From JBNPEO01 sp050490315 (GTDB lineage Bacteria > Actinomycetota > Actinomycetes > Actinomycetales > Micrococcaceae), in assembly GCF_050490315.1 (NCBI RefSeq), contig NZ_JBNPEO010000006.1:1-64000 (forward strand): 64,000 nucleotides of DNA. The letters are read 5' to 3'. How positions within the stretch are numbered: the stretch's first letter is position 1; every line of letters begins with the position of its first letter. Positions 28,166-37,011 of the stretch are shown here, one piece after another. The translations under genes and the position numbers were made by a program. The notes beneath the pieces were generated by a model that saw only the letters and a list, made by a program, of their open reading frames with translations, had not been told where the DNA came from and searched no databases.

Positions 28166-28303
28166 TTACGCCGAGAGTTCGGTGCGGCCCTTGCCACGAC
28201 GGGCTGCCAAGATGGCACGGCCAGCACGAGTACGCATACGAAGACGGAAGCCGTGCTTCTTGGCACGACGGCGGTTATTCGGCTGAAAAGTCCGCTTGCT
28301 CAC
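28166..28303 (-). CDS. rpmH: 50S ribosomal protein L34
   Basis: The 45-residue highly basic protein from GTG 28303 reads MSKRTFQPNNRRRAKKHGFR, with the conserved continuation LRMRTRAGRAILAARRGKGR. It is the smallest ribosomal protein, buried in 23S rRNA. It heads the leftward rpmH-rnpA-yidD-yidC-jag operon, with a promoter expected in the rpmH-dnaA intergenic region. Confidence 0.97.
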   Translation of the reverse strand: MSKRTFQPNNRRRAKKHGFRLRMRTRAGRAILAARRGKGRTELSA

Positions 28304-28789
28304 AGTAGTTGCTCCAGTAGGTCAATGGCGCGCCTACCGATATCAACTTGGGGAAGAAGAGGCCGGCGCTAAGTTTTTTGGTGCCCACCGCCCGGACCAG
28401 GCCAATCGCAAGCGTTCGGCGAACGGGGACCAGGGCAGAAAGTAGACACAAAGGACTTCACAACGTTAGGCCAATTCAAGGCGCCAAGTCAAACTGAACC
28501 ATCCCTACTGGCCTATCCACACATGTGGTTATCAACACGTTAAGACCTGTGGATTACTACATCCAGATGCGCCCAAAGAGAACCACAACCGTGTAATTTT
28601 CCACAGGCTAAATCCCAGCTATCTTCTAGGGAGTCCATCCTTTACAGTTGCTCAGTAGCCGATTATCCATGGTCTGTGCATAAACCTGTGGAATACCGGG
28701 CCTGTGAGGACCGCAATGGCTACCCGGTATCCTCTCGAGGAACCCGGCTGATCGAATAAATGCGTATGACCGAGGTGTAGGGACTTTTG
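28304..28789. promoter_or_regulatory. rpmH-dnaA divergent intergenic region with DnaA boxes
   Basis: Around 480 bases hold divergent promoters and several DnaA-box-like sites: CTATCCACA (28513-28521), TGTGGATTA (28548-28556), TTTTCCACA (28597-28605), TGTGCATAA (28675-28683) and TGTGGAATA (28687-28695). The sites closest to dnaA suit autoregulation by DnaA. In some Actinobacteria this interval also contributes to origin function. Confidence 0.7.
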
Positions 28790-30208
28790 ATGACAGTTGA
28801 CGAGGCCGACCACGCGAACACTCTGGGAAGTTCCTGGCGGCGAGTAATTCGTCTTCTCGAAGAAGACCACCGTGTTTCGCCCCGACAACGTGGCTTCGTG
28901 ATTTTGGCTCAAGCACAGGGTCTGATCGGTTCAACACTTCTAGTGGCTGTACCCAACGAACTCACTCGAGAAGTCCTGCAGACCCAGGTCAAGGACGCTC
29001 TCGACGACGCCCTCCGAGAAGTTTTCTCCGAAGACATCCGTTGTGCCATCGACGTAGACACCGACTTGGTTCCCGTCCATGTGGAGCCGGAACCCGTCGT
29101 CGTACCTAAAAACGCTGCTGAAAGCTCCGAACCCAAGCCGCAGCCCATGCTCCCCAGCACCTCACACGAATTTGGCCGGCTGAACCCCAAATATATTTTT
29201 GACACCTTTGTGATCGGTTCTTCGAACCGTTTTGCCCATGCAGCCGCTGTGGCTGTAGCCGAAGCGCCGGCAAAGGCGTACAACCCGTTGTTCATCTACG
29301 GCGATTCTGGTCTGGGTAAAACTCACTTGCTACATGCCATTGGCCATTACGCCCGGCGCTTGTACAGCGGAATCCGGGTTCGCTACGTCAATTCCGAAGA
29401 ATTCACTAACGATTTCATCAACTCGATTCGTGACGACGAAGGCGCAAGCTTCAAAACCACGTACCGCAACGTTGACGTCCTGCTCATTGACGACATTCAG
29501 TTCCTGGCAGGCAAAGACCGGACGCTCGAAGAGTTCTTCCACACGTTCAATGCCCTGCACAACAACAACAAGCAAGTGGTTATCACCTCTGACCTGCCCC
29601 CCAAGCAGCTGGCAGGTTTTGAAGACCGCCTCAAGTCCCGCTTTGAATGGGGCCTCCTAACGGACATTCAGCCACCGGAATTAGAAACGCGTATTGCGAT
29701 TCTGCGCAAAAAGGCTCTCAGCGAAGGTCTTTCTGCACCCGATGATGCTCTCGAATACATCGCCTCGAAGATTTCCAGCAACATCCGCGAGCTCGAAGGC
29801 GCGCTGATTCGCGTCACTGCCTTCGCTAGCTTGAATCGTCAGCCAGTAGATGTTGGGTTGGCGGAAATGGTTTTGAAGGACCTCATCACTGATGACGGAG
29901 CCCAAGAAATCACTTCGCAGCAGATCTTGGATCAGACGGCTGACTACTTCAAGCTCACGATGGAAGAGCTGTGCAGCAAATCCCGCACGCGCACCTTGGT
30001 AACCGCTCGCCAGATCGCCATGTACTTGTGCCGCGAACTGACAGACATGTCCCTACCCAAGATCGGCCAAGAACTTGGTGGACGTGATCACACCACGGTG
30101 ATCCACGCTGACCGGAAGATTCGTGAACTGATGGCTGAGCGTCGTGTGATTTACAACCAAGTGACCGAGCTAACCAACCGAATTAAACAACAGCAGCGAG
30201 ATTCCTGA
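28790..30208 (+). CDS. dnaA: chromosomal replication initiator DnaA
   Basis: The 472-residue protein has domain I (residues 1-90), a short Pro/Glu-rich linker, the AAA+ domain with Walker A (YGDSGLGKTHLLHAI, about 171-185) and Walker B (LLIDDIQFLAGK), and a C-terminal DNA-binding domain with the DnaA signature (GRDHTTVIHADRKIRELM). It binds DnaA boxes at oriC and opens the duplex. ATG at 28790 is preferred to the preceding TTG. It faces away from rpmH, and oriC follows directly. Confidence 0.98.
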   Translation: MTVDEADHANTLGSSWRRVIRLLEEDHRVSPRQRGFVILAQAQGLIGSTLLVAVPNELTREVLQTQVKDALDDALREVFSEDIRCAIDVDTDLVPVHVEPEPVVVPKNAAESSEPKPQPMLPSTSHEFGRLNPKYIFDTFVIGSSNRFAHAAAVAVAEAPAKAYNPLFIYGDSGLGKTHLLHAIGHYARRLYSGIRVRYVNSEEFTNDFINSIRDDEGASFKTTYRNVDVLLIDDIQFLAGKDRTLEEFFHTFNALHNNNKQVVITSDLPPKQLAGFEDRLKSRFEWGLLTDIQPPELETRIAILRKKALSEGLSAPDDALEYIASKISSNIRELEGALIRVTAFASLNRQPVDVGLAEMVLKDLITDDGAQEITSQQILDQTADYFKLTMEELCSKSRTRTLVTARQIAMYLCRELTDMSLPKIGQELGGRDHTTVIHADRKIRELMAERRVIYNQVTELTNRIKQQQRDS

Positions 30209-30614
30209 GGCGCTCTCTCTACCTTATTAACAGCAGCATGTGGATAAGGCTGTGGATAGTTAAGTGGAGAACCGGCCTTGACCCCCTTAAAACCCTTAAG
30301 GTTGCTGTGGATCCCCGAAAACACGGAAATTTTTACCCACATCCACAGCCTGTTTAAACCCCAGTCTTCCCACACCAGACACACAGGGCTTAACCCCGAA
30401 AACGAACCGTGAGATCGAGTTATCCACAGTATCCACAGCAGTTATTAACACTACTAATCCCAAGAAAATGAAATCCCTCAAATAACAACCTCACTTGATC
30501 ACCCCGGACCTGTTCTGGAACCCCACCAACCGAGCTTTGCCAATGGGTTTATTCTTGTAACTCCGGCTAAGCTGTCAGCAGCAAGCTCCTCGTAATGAAA
30601 GGCGGCACCCTTCC
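30209..30614. other. oriC: oriC, replication origin
   Basis: The dnaA-dnaN intergenic region holds clustered DnaA boxes in both orientations: TGTGGATAA (30239-30247), TGTGGATAG (30251-30259), TGTGGATCC (30306-30314), TTATCCACA (30420-30428) and GTATCCACA (30429-30437). An AT-rich stretch at about 30438-30490 could serve as the unwinding element. Location and box density are those of actinobacterial origins. Confidence 0.9.
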
Positions 30615-31739
30615 GTGAAGTTCAGAGTGGACCGGGATGTCCTGGCAGAAGCAGTCAGCTGGACCGCCCGCTCGTTGTCTCCGCGGCCGCCAGTTCCTGT
30701 ACTTTCAGGTCTCCTTCTCAAAGCCGAAGCAGGCACCGTTAGCCTTTCCAGCTTTGACTACGAGACCTCAGCTCGTTTGGAAATTGCCGCAGATGTAAGC
30801 CAAGAAGGAACCATGTTGGTTTCCGGACGGCTCTTGGCAGATATTTGCCGAAGCCTTCCCTCAGCACCTGTTGACGTTGAAACCGACGGATCTCGAGTGA
30901 CCTTGAGCTGCCGTCGAAGCAGCTTTCACTTGGCCACCATGCCAGAAGCTGAGTACCCCACACTTCCCACGCTGCCAACATTGAGTGGCACCGTCTCAGG
31001 CGACGCTTTCGCACAAGCTGTTTCCCAAGTGATCATTGCTGCGAGCAAAGATGACACTTTGCCCATCCTGACCGGTGTTCGGATGGAAATTGAAGATGAT
31101 CTCATCACCCTTTTGGCCACTGACCGCTACCGTCTGGCCATGCGCGAATTGCCTTGGAAGCCGGTCACCCCGGGAATTTCTACGAGTGCTTTGGTCAAAG
31201 CCAAAACACTCAACGAAGTAGCTAAAACTCTTGGCGGTGCTGGGGACATCAACCTAGCCATTGCTGAAGATGACAGCCGTTTGATCGGTTTTGAAAGTGG
31301 CGGACGTACCACCACTTCACTTCTAGTTGACGGTGATTACCCCAAGATTCGTTCGCTGTTCCCCGATTCCACGCCCATCCACGCAACGGTTTCCACCCAA
31401 GAACTCGTTGAAGCGGTGCGCCGTGTATCCCTGGTTGCTGAACGAAACACCCCAGTCCGACTGGTCTTCACTCAAGGCCAACTCAACTTGGATGCCGGAA
31501 CGGGCGAAGATGCCCAGGCCTCTGAAGAGCTCGAGGCACAACTCGTCGGTGATGACATCACCGTAGCGTTTAACCCTCACTACCTGATTGAAGGACTAGG
31601 TGTTATTGAAGCGAAGTTTGTTCGTTTCTCCTTCACCTCAGCCCCGAAGCCAGCCATGATCACTGCCCAAGCAGAAATTGATGGCGAAGATCAGGATGAC
31701 TACCGGTATCTCGTGATGCCGGTACGTCTACCCAACTAG
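30615..31739 (+). CDS. dnaN: DNA polymerase III beta subunit (sliding clamp)
   Basis: The 374-residue protein has the three-domain clamp layout: ADVSQEGTMLVSGRLLADIC, then LPILTGVRMEIEDDLITLLA with TDRYRLAMRELPW, and a C-terminus ending YRYLVMPVRLPN, with the usual MPVR pocket motif that contacts clamp-binding peptides. The clamp dimer rings DNA and tethers polymerase. GTG at 30615 follows GAAAGGCGG. It is immediately downstream of oriC. Confidence 0.97.
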   Translation: MKFRVDRDVLAEAVSWTARSLSPRPPVPVLSGLLLKAEAGTVSLSSFDYETSARLEIAADVSQEGTMLVSGRLLADICRSLPSAPVDVETDGSRVTLSCRRSSFHLATMPEAEYPTLPTLPTLSGTVSGDAFAQAVSQVIIAASKDDTLPILTGVRMEIEDDLITLLATDRYRLAMRELPWKPVTPGISTSALVKAKTLNEVAKTLGGAGDINLAIAEDDSRLIGFESGGRTTTSLLVDGDYPKIRSLFPDSTPIHATVSTQELVEAVRRVSLVAERNTPVRLVFTQGQLNLDAGTGEDAQASEELEAQLVGDDITVAFNPHYLIEGLGVIEAKFVRFSFTSAPKPAMITAQAEIDGEDQDDYRYLVMPVRLPN

Positions 31740-31822
31740 CTTGTTGACGCCCTAGGCCCTAGGCGCCGCACCAACAACAAGCTCACGAGCGAACAACAGG
31801 GCATCAAGCAATTCAGGAAAGA

Positions 31823-32731
31823 GTGATTTCTGTGCACATCGGTCTTATTGGACTTGGAAAAATGGGCTTCAACATGCGTGGGCGTCTGCGCAATGCTGGT
31901 ATTGAAGTCACCGGGTTTGACCGCAATCCGGAAAAGACTGACGTGGCCACCGTCGATGAGCTGATTGCAGCTCTTCCCGCGCCTCGCTTGGTGTGGGTTA
32001 TGGTTCCGGCTGGCGAAATTACTGACGCCGTTATCACCGAATTGGGTGGCAAACTCTCCGCTGGTGACATGATCATCGACGGCGGAAACTCACGCTTCAC
32101 CGAAGACCAAAAGCACGCAACAGCGCTTGCCGAGAAGAACATCCGTTTTGTGGACTGTGGCGTTTCCGGTGGTGTGTGGGGTTTGGAGAACGGTTACGGC
32201 CTGATGGCCGGCGGGTCCGCCGAAGACATCGCGTTTGCACTTCCCGTTTTTGATGCACTCCGTCCCGAAGGCGAGCGTGCCGAAAGTTTTGTTCACGTTG
32301 GTGACGTAGGTGCCGGCCACTACGCAAAGATGGTGCACAACGGTATCGAATACGGCCTGATGCAGGCCTATGCCGAAGGCTACGAACTGCTCGAAGCCAA
32401 GGACATCATCAAGGATGTTCCTGGTACTTTCCGCGCATGGCAAAAGGGCACAGTTGTCCGTTCCTGGCTCCTTGACCTGATGGTCAAAGCTCTCGATGAA
32501 GATCCCGAATTGAGCCAGATCGCTGGGTACGTTGAGGATTCCGGAGAAGGCCGCTGGACTGTTGAGGAAGCCATCGCCAACTCGGTGCCCGCCCCGGCTA
32601 TCACTGCCTCGCTCTTTGCCCGCTTCGCCTCGCGCCAAGATGATTCACCCGCTATGAAAATGGTTTCTGCTTTGCGTAACCAGTTCGGTGGCCACGCGGT
32701 TAAGAAGCCGGGCGAGACAAGCGCTAAGTAA
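31823..32731 (+). CDS. gnd: 6-phosphogluconate dehydrogenase, decarboxylating (short form)
   Basis: The protein has the NADP/NAD-binding motif HIGLIGLGKMGFNMRGRL, the substrate motif DGGNSRFTEDQKHA, and the active-site lysine in HYAKMVHNGIEYGLMQAYAE. At about 300 residues it is the short YqeC-type, NAD-preferring form, not the 470-residue GndA. It converts 6-phosphogluconate to ribulose 5-phosphate in the pentose phosphate pathway. GTG at 31823 follows AGGAAAGA; a GTG three codons later (31832) is an alternative giving MHIGLIG. Its presence between dnaN and recF is a typical actinobacterial arrangement. Confidence 0.93.
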   Translation: MISVHIGLIGLGKMGFNMRGRLRNAGIEVTGFDRNPEKTDVATVDELIAALPAPRLVWVMVPAGEITDAVITELGGKLSAGDMIIDGGNSRFTEDQKHATALAEKNIRFVDCGVSGGVWGLENGYGLMAGGSAEDIAFALPVFDALRPEGERAESFVHVGDVGAGHYAKMVHNGIEYGLMQAYAEGYELLEAKDIIKDVPGTFRAWQKGTVVRSWLLDLMVKALDEDPELSQIAGYVEDSGEGRWTVEEAIANSVPAPAITASLFARFASRQDDSPAMKMVSALRNQFGGHAVKKPGETSAK

Positions 32732-32743
32732 CGTGCACACGGC

Positions 32744-33964
32744 GTGTATCTAGAAAACCTACAGCTCACGGATTTCCGCAGTTATGCGGAAGTAGATTTC
32801 CAGCTTGGTCCAGGAGTTACGGTTCTGGTGGGCTCCAACGGGATTGGTAAAACCAACCTGATGGAGGCCATCGGATACCTCTCCACACTGAGCTCGCATC
32901 GAGTGAGCTCGGACGCACCGCTCCTACGATTTGGCACCGAACGGGCCATGATTCGTGGGACTTTGGTGCGCGGGAATCGATCCTTGGTTCTTGAGGTAGA
33001 GATCAATGCCGGACGGGCCAACCGGGCGCGGATTAATCGAGCTAATCCGGTCCGGGCCCGGGATGTACTGGGATTGTGCCGCACCGTTCTCTTTGCCCCC
33101 GAGGATTTGTCCTTGGTCAAGGGTGATCCCTCACATCGGCGCCGCTTTTTGGATGAACTGCTGGTGACGTTGTTGCCTCGCCATGCGGCCACTTGCAGTG
33201 ACTACGAGCGGGTCCTCAAACAACGCAATGCCTTGCTGAAATCCGCGCGGGCATCCCGATCTCGCGGCGGCTTCGATGAGACGTTGGATGTTTGGGATCA
33301 ACATTTGGCCCAGACGGGTGCAGCACTATTGCACGCTCGCTTGCAATTGGTTGAGCTATTGCAGCCCCACGTGGATACCGCTTACGCGGCACTCACTGAT
33401 GGGTCCAAAATCGCCCGACTGCGATACATTTCCTCTATCGAGCCGGCCGCGCAGGGCCCTTCAGAGAGTTTTTCCTTCCCTGAACACATGGACGACGACG
33501 GCACTGAAGTACCGTCGTCGGGCTCAGAAACTGAGCAACTTTCCAATAAATCCGTGGACGAGCTTGCTGCCCAGTACCTGGCCGCCCTAGCCGCGTCACG
33601 TCGTCGGGAACTTGAACGCGGGTTGTCTCTCGTTGGACCACACCGAGACGAGCTCGAAGTTTTGTTGGGTACAGCACCGGCCAAGGGGTACGCATCACAC
33701 GGGGAAACCTGGTCCATGGCCTTGGCCCTGCGGCTAGCGTCCTATTACGTGATGTTGGATGACGATATGGATCCTGGGGCTGCCCCCATCCTGATCTTGG
33801 ACGATGTTTTTGCTGAGTTGGATGTTGAAAGGCGCCGTAAACTCGCCGTTATTGTGGCCGGCGCGGAACAAGTCCTTGTCACAGCGGCCGTAGATGCAGA
33901 CATTCCGCCGGAGCTATCCGGCCGCCGGGTAAAAGTTATCCCCGGGGGCATAGATGAGCACTGA
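32744..33964 (+). CDS. recF: DNA replication and repair protein RecF
   Basis: The 406-residue SMC-like ATPase has Walker A (VLVGSNGIGKTNLMEAIGYL), a signature region (LSLVGPHRDELEVLLGTAPA) and Walker B (APILILDDVFAELDVERRRK). RecF helps load RecA on gapped DNA. Start is GTG 32744 (VYLENLQLTDFRSY), 12 bases after gnd. A Ser/Glu-rich insertion around residues 245-270 is unremarkable. The stop overlaps the next gene by 11 bases. Confidence 0.97.
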   Translation: MYLENLQLTDFRSYAEVDFQLGPGVTVLVGSNGIGKTNLMEAIGYLSTLSSHRVSSDAPLLRFGTERAMIRGTLVRGNRSLVLEVEINAGRANRARINRANPVRARDVLGLCRTVLFAPEDLSLVKGDPSHRRRFLDELLVTLLPRHAATCSDYERVLKQRNALLKSARASRSRGGFDETLDVWDQHLAQTGAALLHARLQLVELLQPHVDTAYAALTDGSKIARLRYISSIEPAAQGPSESFSFPEHMDDDGTEVPSSGSETEQLSNKSVDELAAQYLAALAASRRRELERGLSLVGPHRDELEVLLGTAPAKGYASHGETWSMALALRLASYYVMLDDDMDPGAAPILILDDVFAELDVERRRKLAVIVAGAEQVLVTAAVDADIPPELSGRRVKVIPGGIDEH

Positions 33965-34487
33965 ACCAGAGGACGTTGACGCTGCCCAAGCTGCCCTAAA
34001 CCGTGTCAGAGATGCGGCCGCCGCACGAGGTGAGGTCCGGCGTCGTTATCCTGGAACTTCCGCAGCCAGTAAAAAGACCAGCAACAGCAGGTATGGGTCC
34101 ACCCGAGGTTTTGGGCAATTTCACGGTCAAGGGAGGGACCCCTTGGGCTTGGGTAAAGTTGTAGGGCGATTGGTTGCAGAGCGCGGCTGGACTTCCCCGG
34201 TAGCCGTTGGGTCAGTGATGGCGCAATGGCCCGCATTAGTGGGCCCGGAAATTGCTGCACATTGCACTCCAGAAAGTTTTGAAGCCACCACTCTTCACGT
34301 TCGTTGTGACTCGACGGCATGGGCTACTCAATTACGATTGCTGCGCGGAAGCCTCCTGGAATCGTTCAGGAAGGAACTGGGCGAAGGTGTGGTGACCAAA
34401 ATCGAGGTGCTGGGACCCGCCGCACCGTCCTGGCGCAAGGGACGCCGCACGGTTAATGGCAGAGGTCCCCGAGATACCTACGGATAG
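33954..34487 (+). CDS. DUF721 (DciA-like) family protein
   Basis: The 177-residue protein has the DUF721 core: VGRLVAERGWTSPVAVGSVM, then WPALVGPEIAAHCTPESFE and TTLHVRCDSTAWATQLRLL. Members are conserved between recF and gyrB in Actinobacteria; some were identified as DciA, which helps load the replicative helicase DnaB. The first 60 residues are basic and low-complexity. Translation overlaps recF, so expression is coupled. A helicase-loader role is inference from the family. Confidence 0.9.
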   Translation: MSTEPEDVDAAQAALNRVRDAAAARGEVRRRYPGTSAASKKTSNSRYGSTRGFGQFHGQGRDPLGLGKVVGRLVAERGWTSPVAVGSVMAQWPALVGPEIAAHCTPESFEATTLHVRCDSTAWATQLRLLRGSLLESFRKELGEGVVTKIEVLGPAAPSWRKGRRTVNGRGPRDTYG

Positions 34488-34826
34488 AGCCGGATTCTTC
34501 CATCGTTTGGTGCCAACTCTTGATAATTGACCAAAGGGCGTGTAGCGCCTGAAAACGCCGAAGTGCGTATCCGGCCCCAGTCGAGGTCTGTTTAATCGGC
34601 TGCAGGTGCACTTATTGGCCTCTCATGGCTATGTTTAGTCCCATTTGGCGGTCTAAAATGCGGGCAAAGTGGCTACTCCACGGTAGAATTGGCGTGATAA
34701 CTAAGCGACGAATCCGCGTCCGTGGCATCGTCGCTGATGGTTTGTGCCAGCTTGACCATGGAATTTCCGGACCCCGGAGTGTGCCTGGCGGGCGGCCACC
34801 TAGCAATAGAGGAGTCGAAAGCGCCA
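34488..34826 (+). promoter_or_regulatory. gyrB upstream region
   Basis: About 340 bases without a credible gene separate DUF721 from gyrB. The region presumably holds the gyrB promoter and leader; the frame upstream of the chosen gyrB start is open but lacks family similarity. No specific promoter elements are asserted. Confidence 0.5.
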
Positions 34827-36947
34827 GTGGCTAACGACAATACAGACACCAGTACGCCCTCGGAACCGGAAGAAAGCGCCGCAGCTGTTGAAGTTCCGGC
34901 CGTTGTACCAGCGGCAGAAAGCGCTCCAGAGAGCGCCCCGAGAGAGTATGGCGCTAGCGATATTACGGTGCTTGAAGGGCTAGAAGCCGTTCGCAAACGC
35001 CCTGGTATGTACATCGGTTCTACTGGTCCTCGCGGCCTCCACCACTTGGTATATGAAGTAGTGGATAACTCCGTTGATGAGGCCCTGGCTGGCTATTGCG
35101 ATCACATTGAGATCACTCTCCAGGCCGACGGTGGCGTCAAAGTTGTAGACAATGGGCGCGGTATCCCGGTAGACATCCACCCCACCGAAGGCAAGCCGAC
35201 CGTCGAAGTGGTTATGACCATTTTGCACGCAGGTGGAAAGTTCGGCGGCGGCGGATACGCGGTCTCTGGTGGTCTGCACGGTGTTGGTATCTCAGTAGTT
35301 AACGCCCTCTCGAGTCGCGTAGATACTGAAGTTCGCCGCCAGGGGCACGCATGGAGGATGAGTTTTGCCGATGGCGGTAAGCCTCAGGGTGGACTGGTCA
35401 AGGGTGAAGAGACTGAAGCTACCGGTACCACTCAGACCTTCTACCCGGACGCTTCAATCTTCGAATCCACTGAATTCGACTTCGAAACGCTTCGCGCGCG
35501 ATTCCAGCAAATGGCCTTCTTGAACAAGGGCCTTCGCATCACCTTGACGGACGAGCGCATTCCTGAAAACGCTGCGCTGACCGAATCCGACACCGACTTG
35601 GACCTGGACAATGTGGTTCGCGAAGGTGAAGTTGGCGAAGGTCACCGCTCGGTGGTTTACCAGTACGACAACGGCCTGTTGGACTATGTGGTGCACCTCA
35701 ACTCCTCCAAAAAAGCTGAGCTGGTTCACGAGGATGTTATTTCCTTCGAAACCGAAGACAAAGAACGCGAAATTTCCCTCGAAATGGCTATGCAGTGGAC
35801 CACTGCATACTCAGAAAGCGTTCACACATACGCGAACACCATCAATACTCATGAAGGTGGAACGCACGAAGAAGGCTTCCGGGCAGCGATGACTTCACTC
35901 ATCAACCGCTACGCCCGCGAAAAGTCCATCATCAAAGAAAAGGAAGAAAATCTCACGGGTGATGACATCCGTGAAGGTTTGACTGCCGTTATTTCCGTGA
36001 AGTTGGGCGAGCCCCAGTTTGAAGGCCAGACCAAAACCAAGCTTGGAAACTCCGAGGTCAAGGGTTTTGTTCAGCGAGTTGTGACCGATCAACTCGGGGA
36101 CTGGCTGGAACGGAATCCGGGTCCGGCACGCGACGTCATCCGCAAAGCCATTTCCGCAGCTCAAGCACGTATGGCTGCCCGCAAGGCCCGCGATAATGCC
36201 CGCCGTAAGAGTCCCCTGGAATCATTTGGTATGCCCGGAAAGCTTTCCGACTGCTCATCCAAGGATCCCTCGCGTTGTGAGGTTTACATGGTGGAGGGTG
36301 ACTCCGCAGGTGGTTCGGCCAAACGAGGCCGGAACCCGGAAACCCAGGCCATCCTGCCTTTGCGCGGAAAAATTCTCAACGTTGAACGAGCCCGCTTGGA
36401 CAAGGCTTTGGGTAATGCCGAAGTTCAGTCCATGATCACGGCTTTTGGTACGGGTATTGGCGAAGACTTCGACATCACCAAGTTGCGGTATCACAAGATC
36501 GTTTTGATGGCTGATGCTGATGTTGATGGTCAGCACATCACTACCTTGTTGCTGACCTTGTTGTTCCGCTACATGCGCCCGCTGATTGAAAACGGCTATG
36601 TGTACTTGGCCCAGCCACCGCTGTACCGCATCAAGTGGTCCAATGCCGATCACGACTACGTGTTTAGTGACGCCGAGCGAGACGCCACTGTAGCCAAGGG
36701 TCTTGCCTCCAACAAGCGTTTGCCCAAGGACAACGGTATTCAGCGCTACAAGGGTCTGGGTGAGATGGACTACACCGAGTTGTGGGATACCACCATGGAC
36801 CCGGACCACCGCACCCTTCTGCAAGTCACCATGGATGACGCACTCGCCGCGGATCAGATCTTCACCATTTTGATGGGTGAAGACGTGGAATCGCGTCGCA
36901 ACTTTATTCAGCAGAACGCCAAGGACGTCAGGTTCCTCGATATCTAG
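34827..36947 (+). CDS. gyrB: DNA gyrase subunit B
   Basis: From GTG 34827 the protein has 706 residues. It holds the GHKL ATPase (VYEVVDNSVDEALAGYCDHI, VVDNGRGIPVD, GGLHGVGISVVNALS), the transducer, and the TOPRIM domain with EGDSA in MVEGDSAGGSAKRGRN, PLRGKILNVERARLD and the acidic DADVDG, then a C-terminal QRYKGLGEMDYTELWDTT. GyrB and GyrA introduce negative supercoils using ATP. The start is chosen because the 35 codons before it lack similarity and an AGAGGAG lies 12 bases upstream, a slightly long spacing. gyrA follows after 64 bases. Confidence 0.97.
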   Translation: MANDNTDTSTPSEPEESAAAVEVPAVVPAAESAPESAPREYGASDITVLEGLEAVRKRPGMYIGSTGPRGLHHLVYEVVDNSVDEALAGYCDHIEITLQADGGVKVVDNGRGIPVDIHPTEGKPTVEVVMTILHAGGKFGGGGYAVSGGLHGVGISVVNALSSRVDTEVRRQGHAWRMSFADGGKPQGGLVKGEETEATGTTQTFYPDASIFESTEFDFETLRARFQQMAFLNKGLRITLTDERIPENAALTESDTDLDLDNVVREGEVGEGHRSVVYQYDNGLLDYVVHLNSSKKAELVHEDVISFETEDKEREISLEMAMQWTTAYSESVHTYANTINTHEGGTHEEGFRAAMTSLINRYAREKSIIKEKEENLTGDDIREGLTAVISVKLGEPQFEGQTKTKLGNSEVKGFVQRVVTDQLGDWLERNPGPARDVIRKAISAAQARMAARKARDNARRKSPLESFGMPGKLSDCSSKDPSRCEVYMVEGDSAGGSAKRGRNPETQAILPLRGKILNVERARLDKALGNAEVQSMITAFGTGIGEDFDITKLRYHKIVLMADADVDGQHITTLLLTLLFRYMRPLIENGYVYLAQPPLYRIKWSNADHDYVFSDAERDATVAKGLASNKRLPKDNGIQRYKGLGEMDYTELWDTTMDPDHRTLLQVTMDDALAADQIFTILMGEDVESRRNFIQQNAKDVRFLDI

Positions 36948-37011
36948 TCAGCGCCACACGCGCACTAATATTCCCGAACCGATATATACCTGGAATGGAA
37001 ACTATTAAGTT

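Noticed and set aside
34722..34826. Longer gyrB start at 34722
   Set aside because: The added 35 residues are not of the GyrB family; the GTG at 34827 with AGAGGAG upstream fits better.
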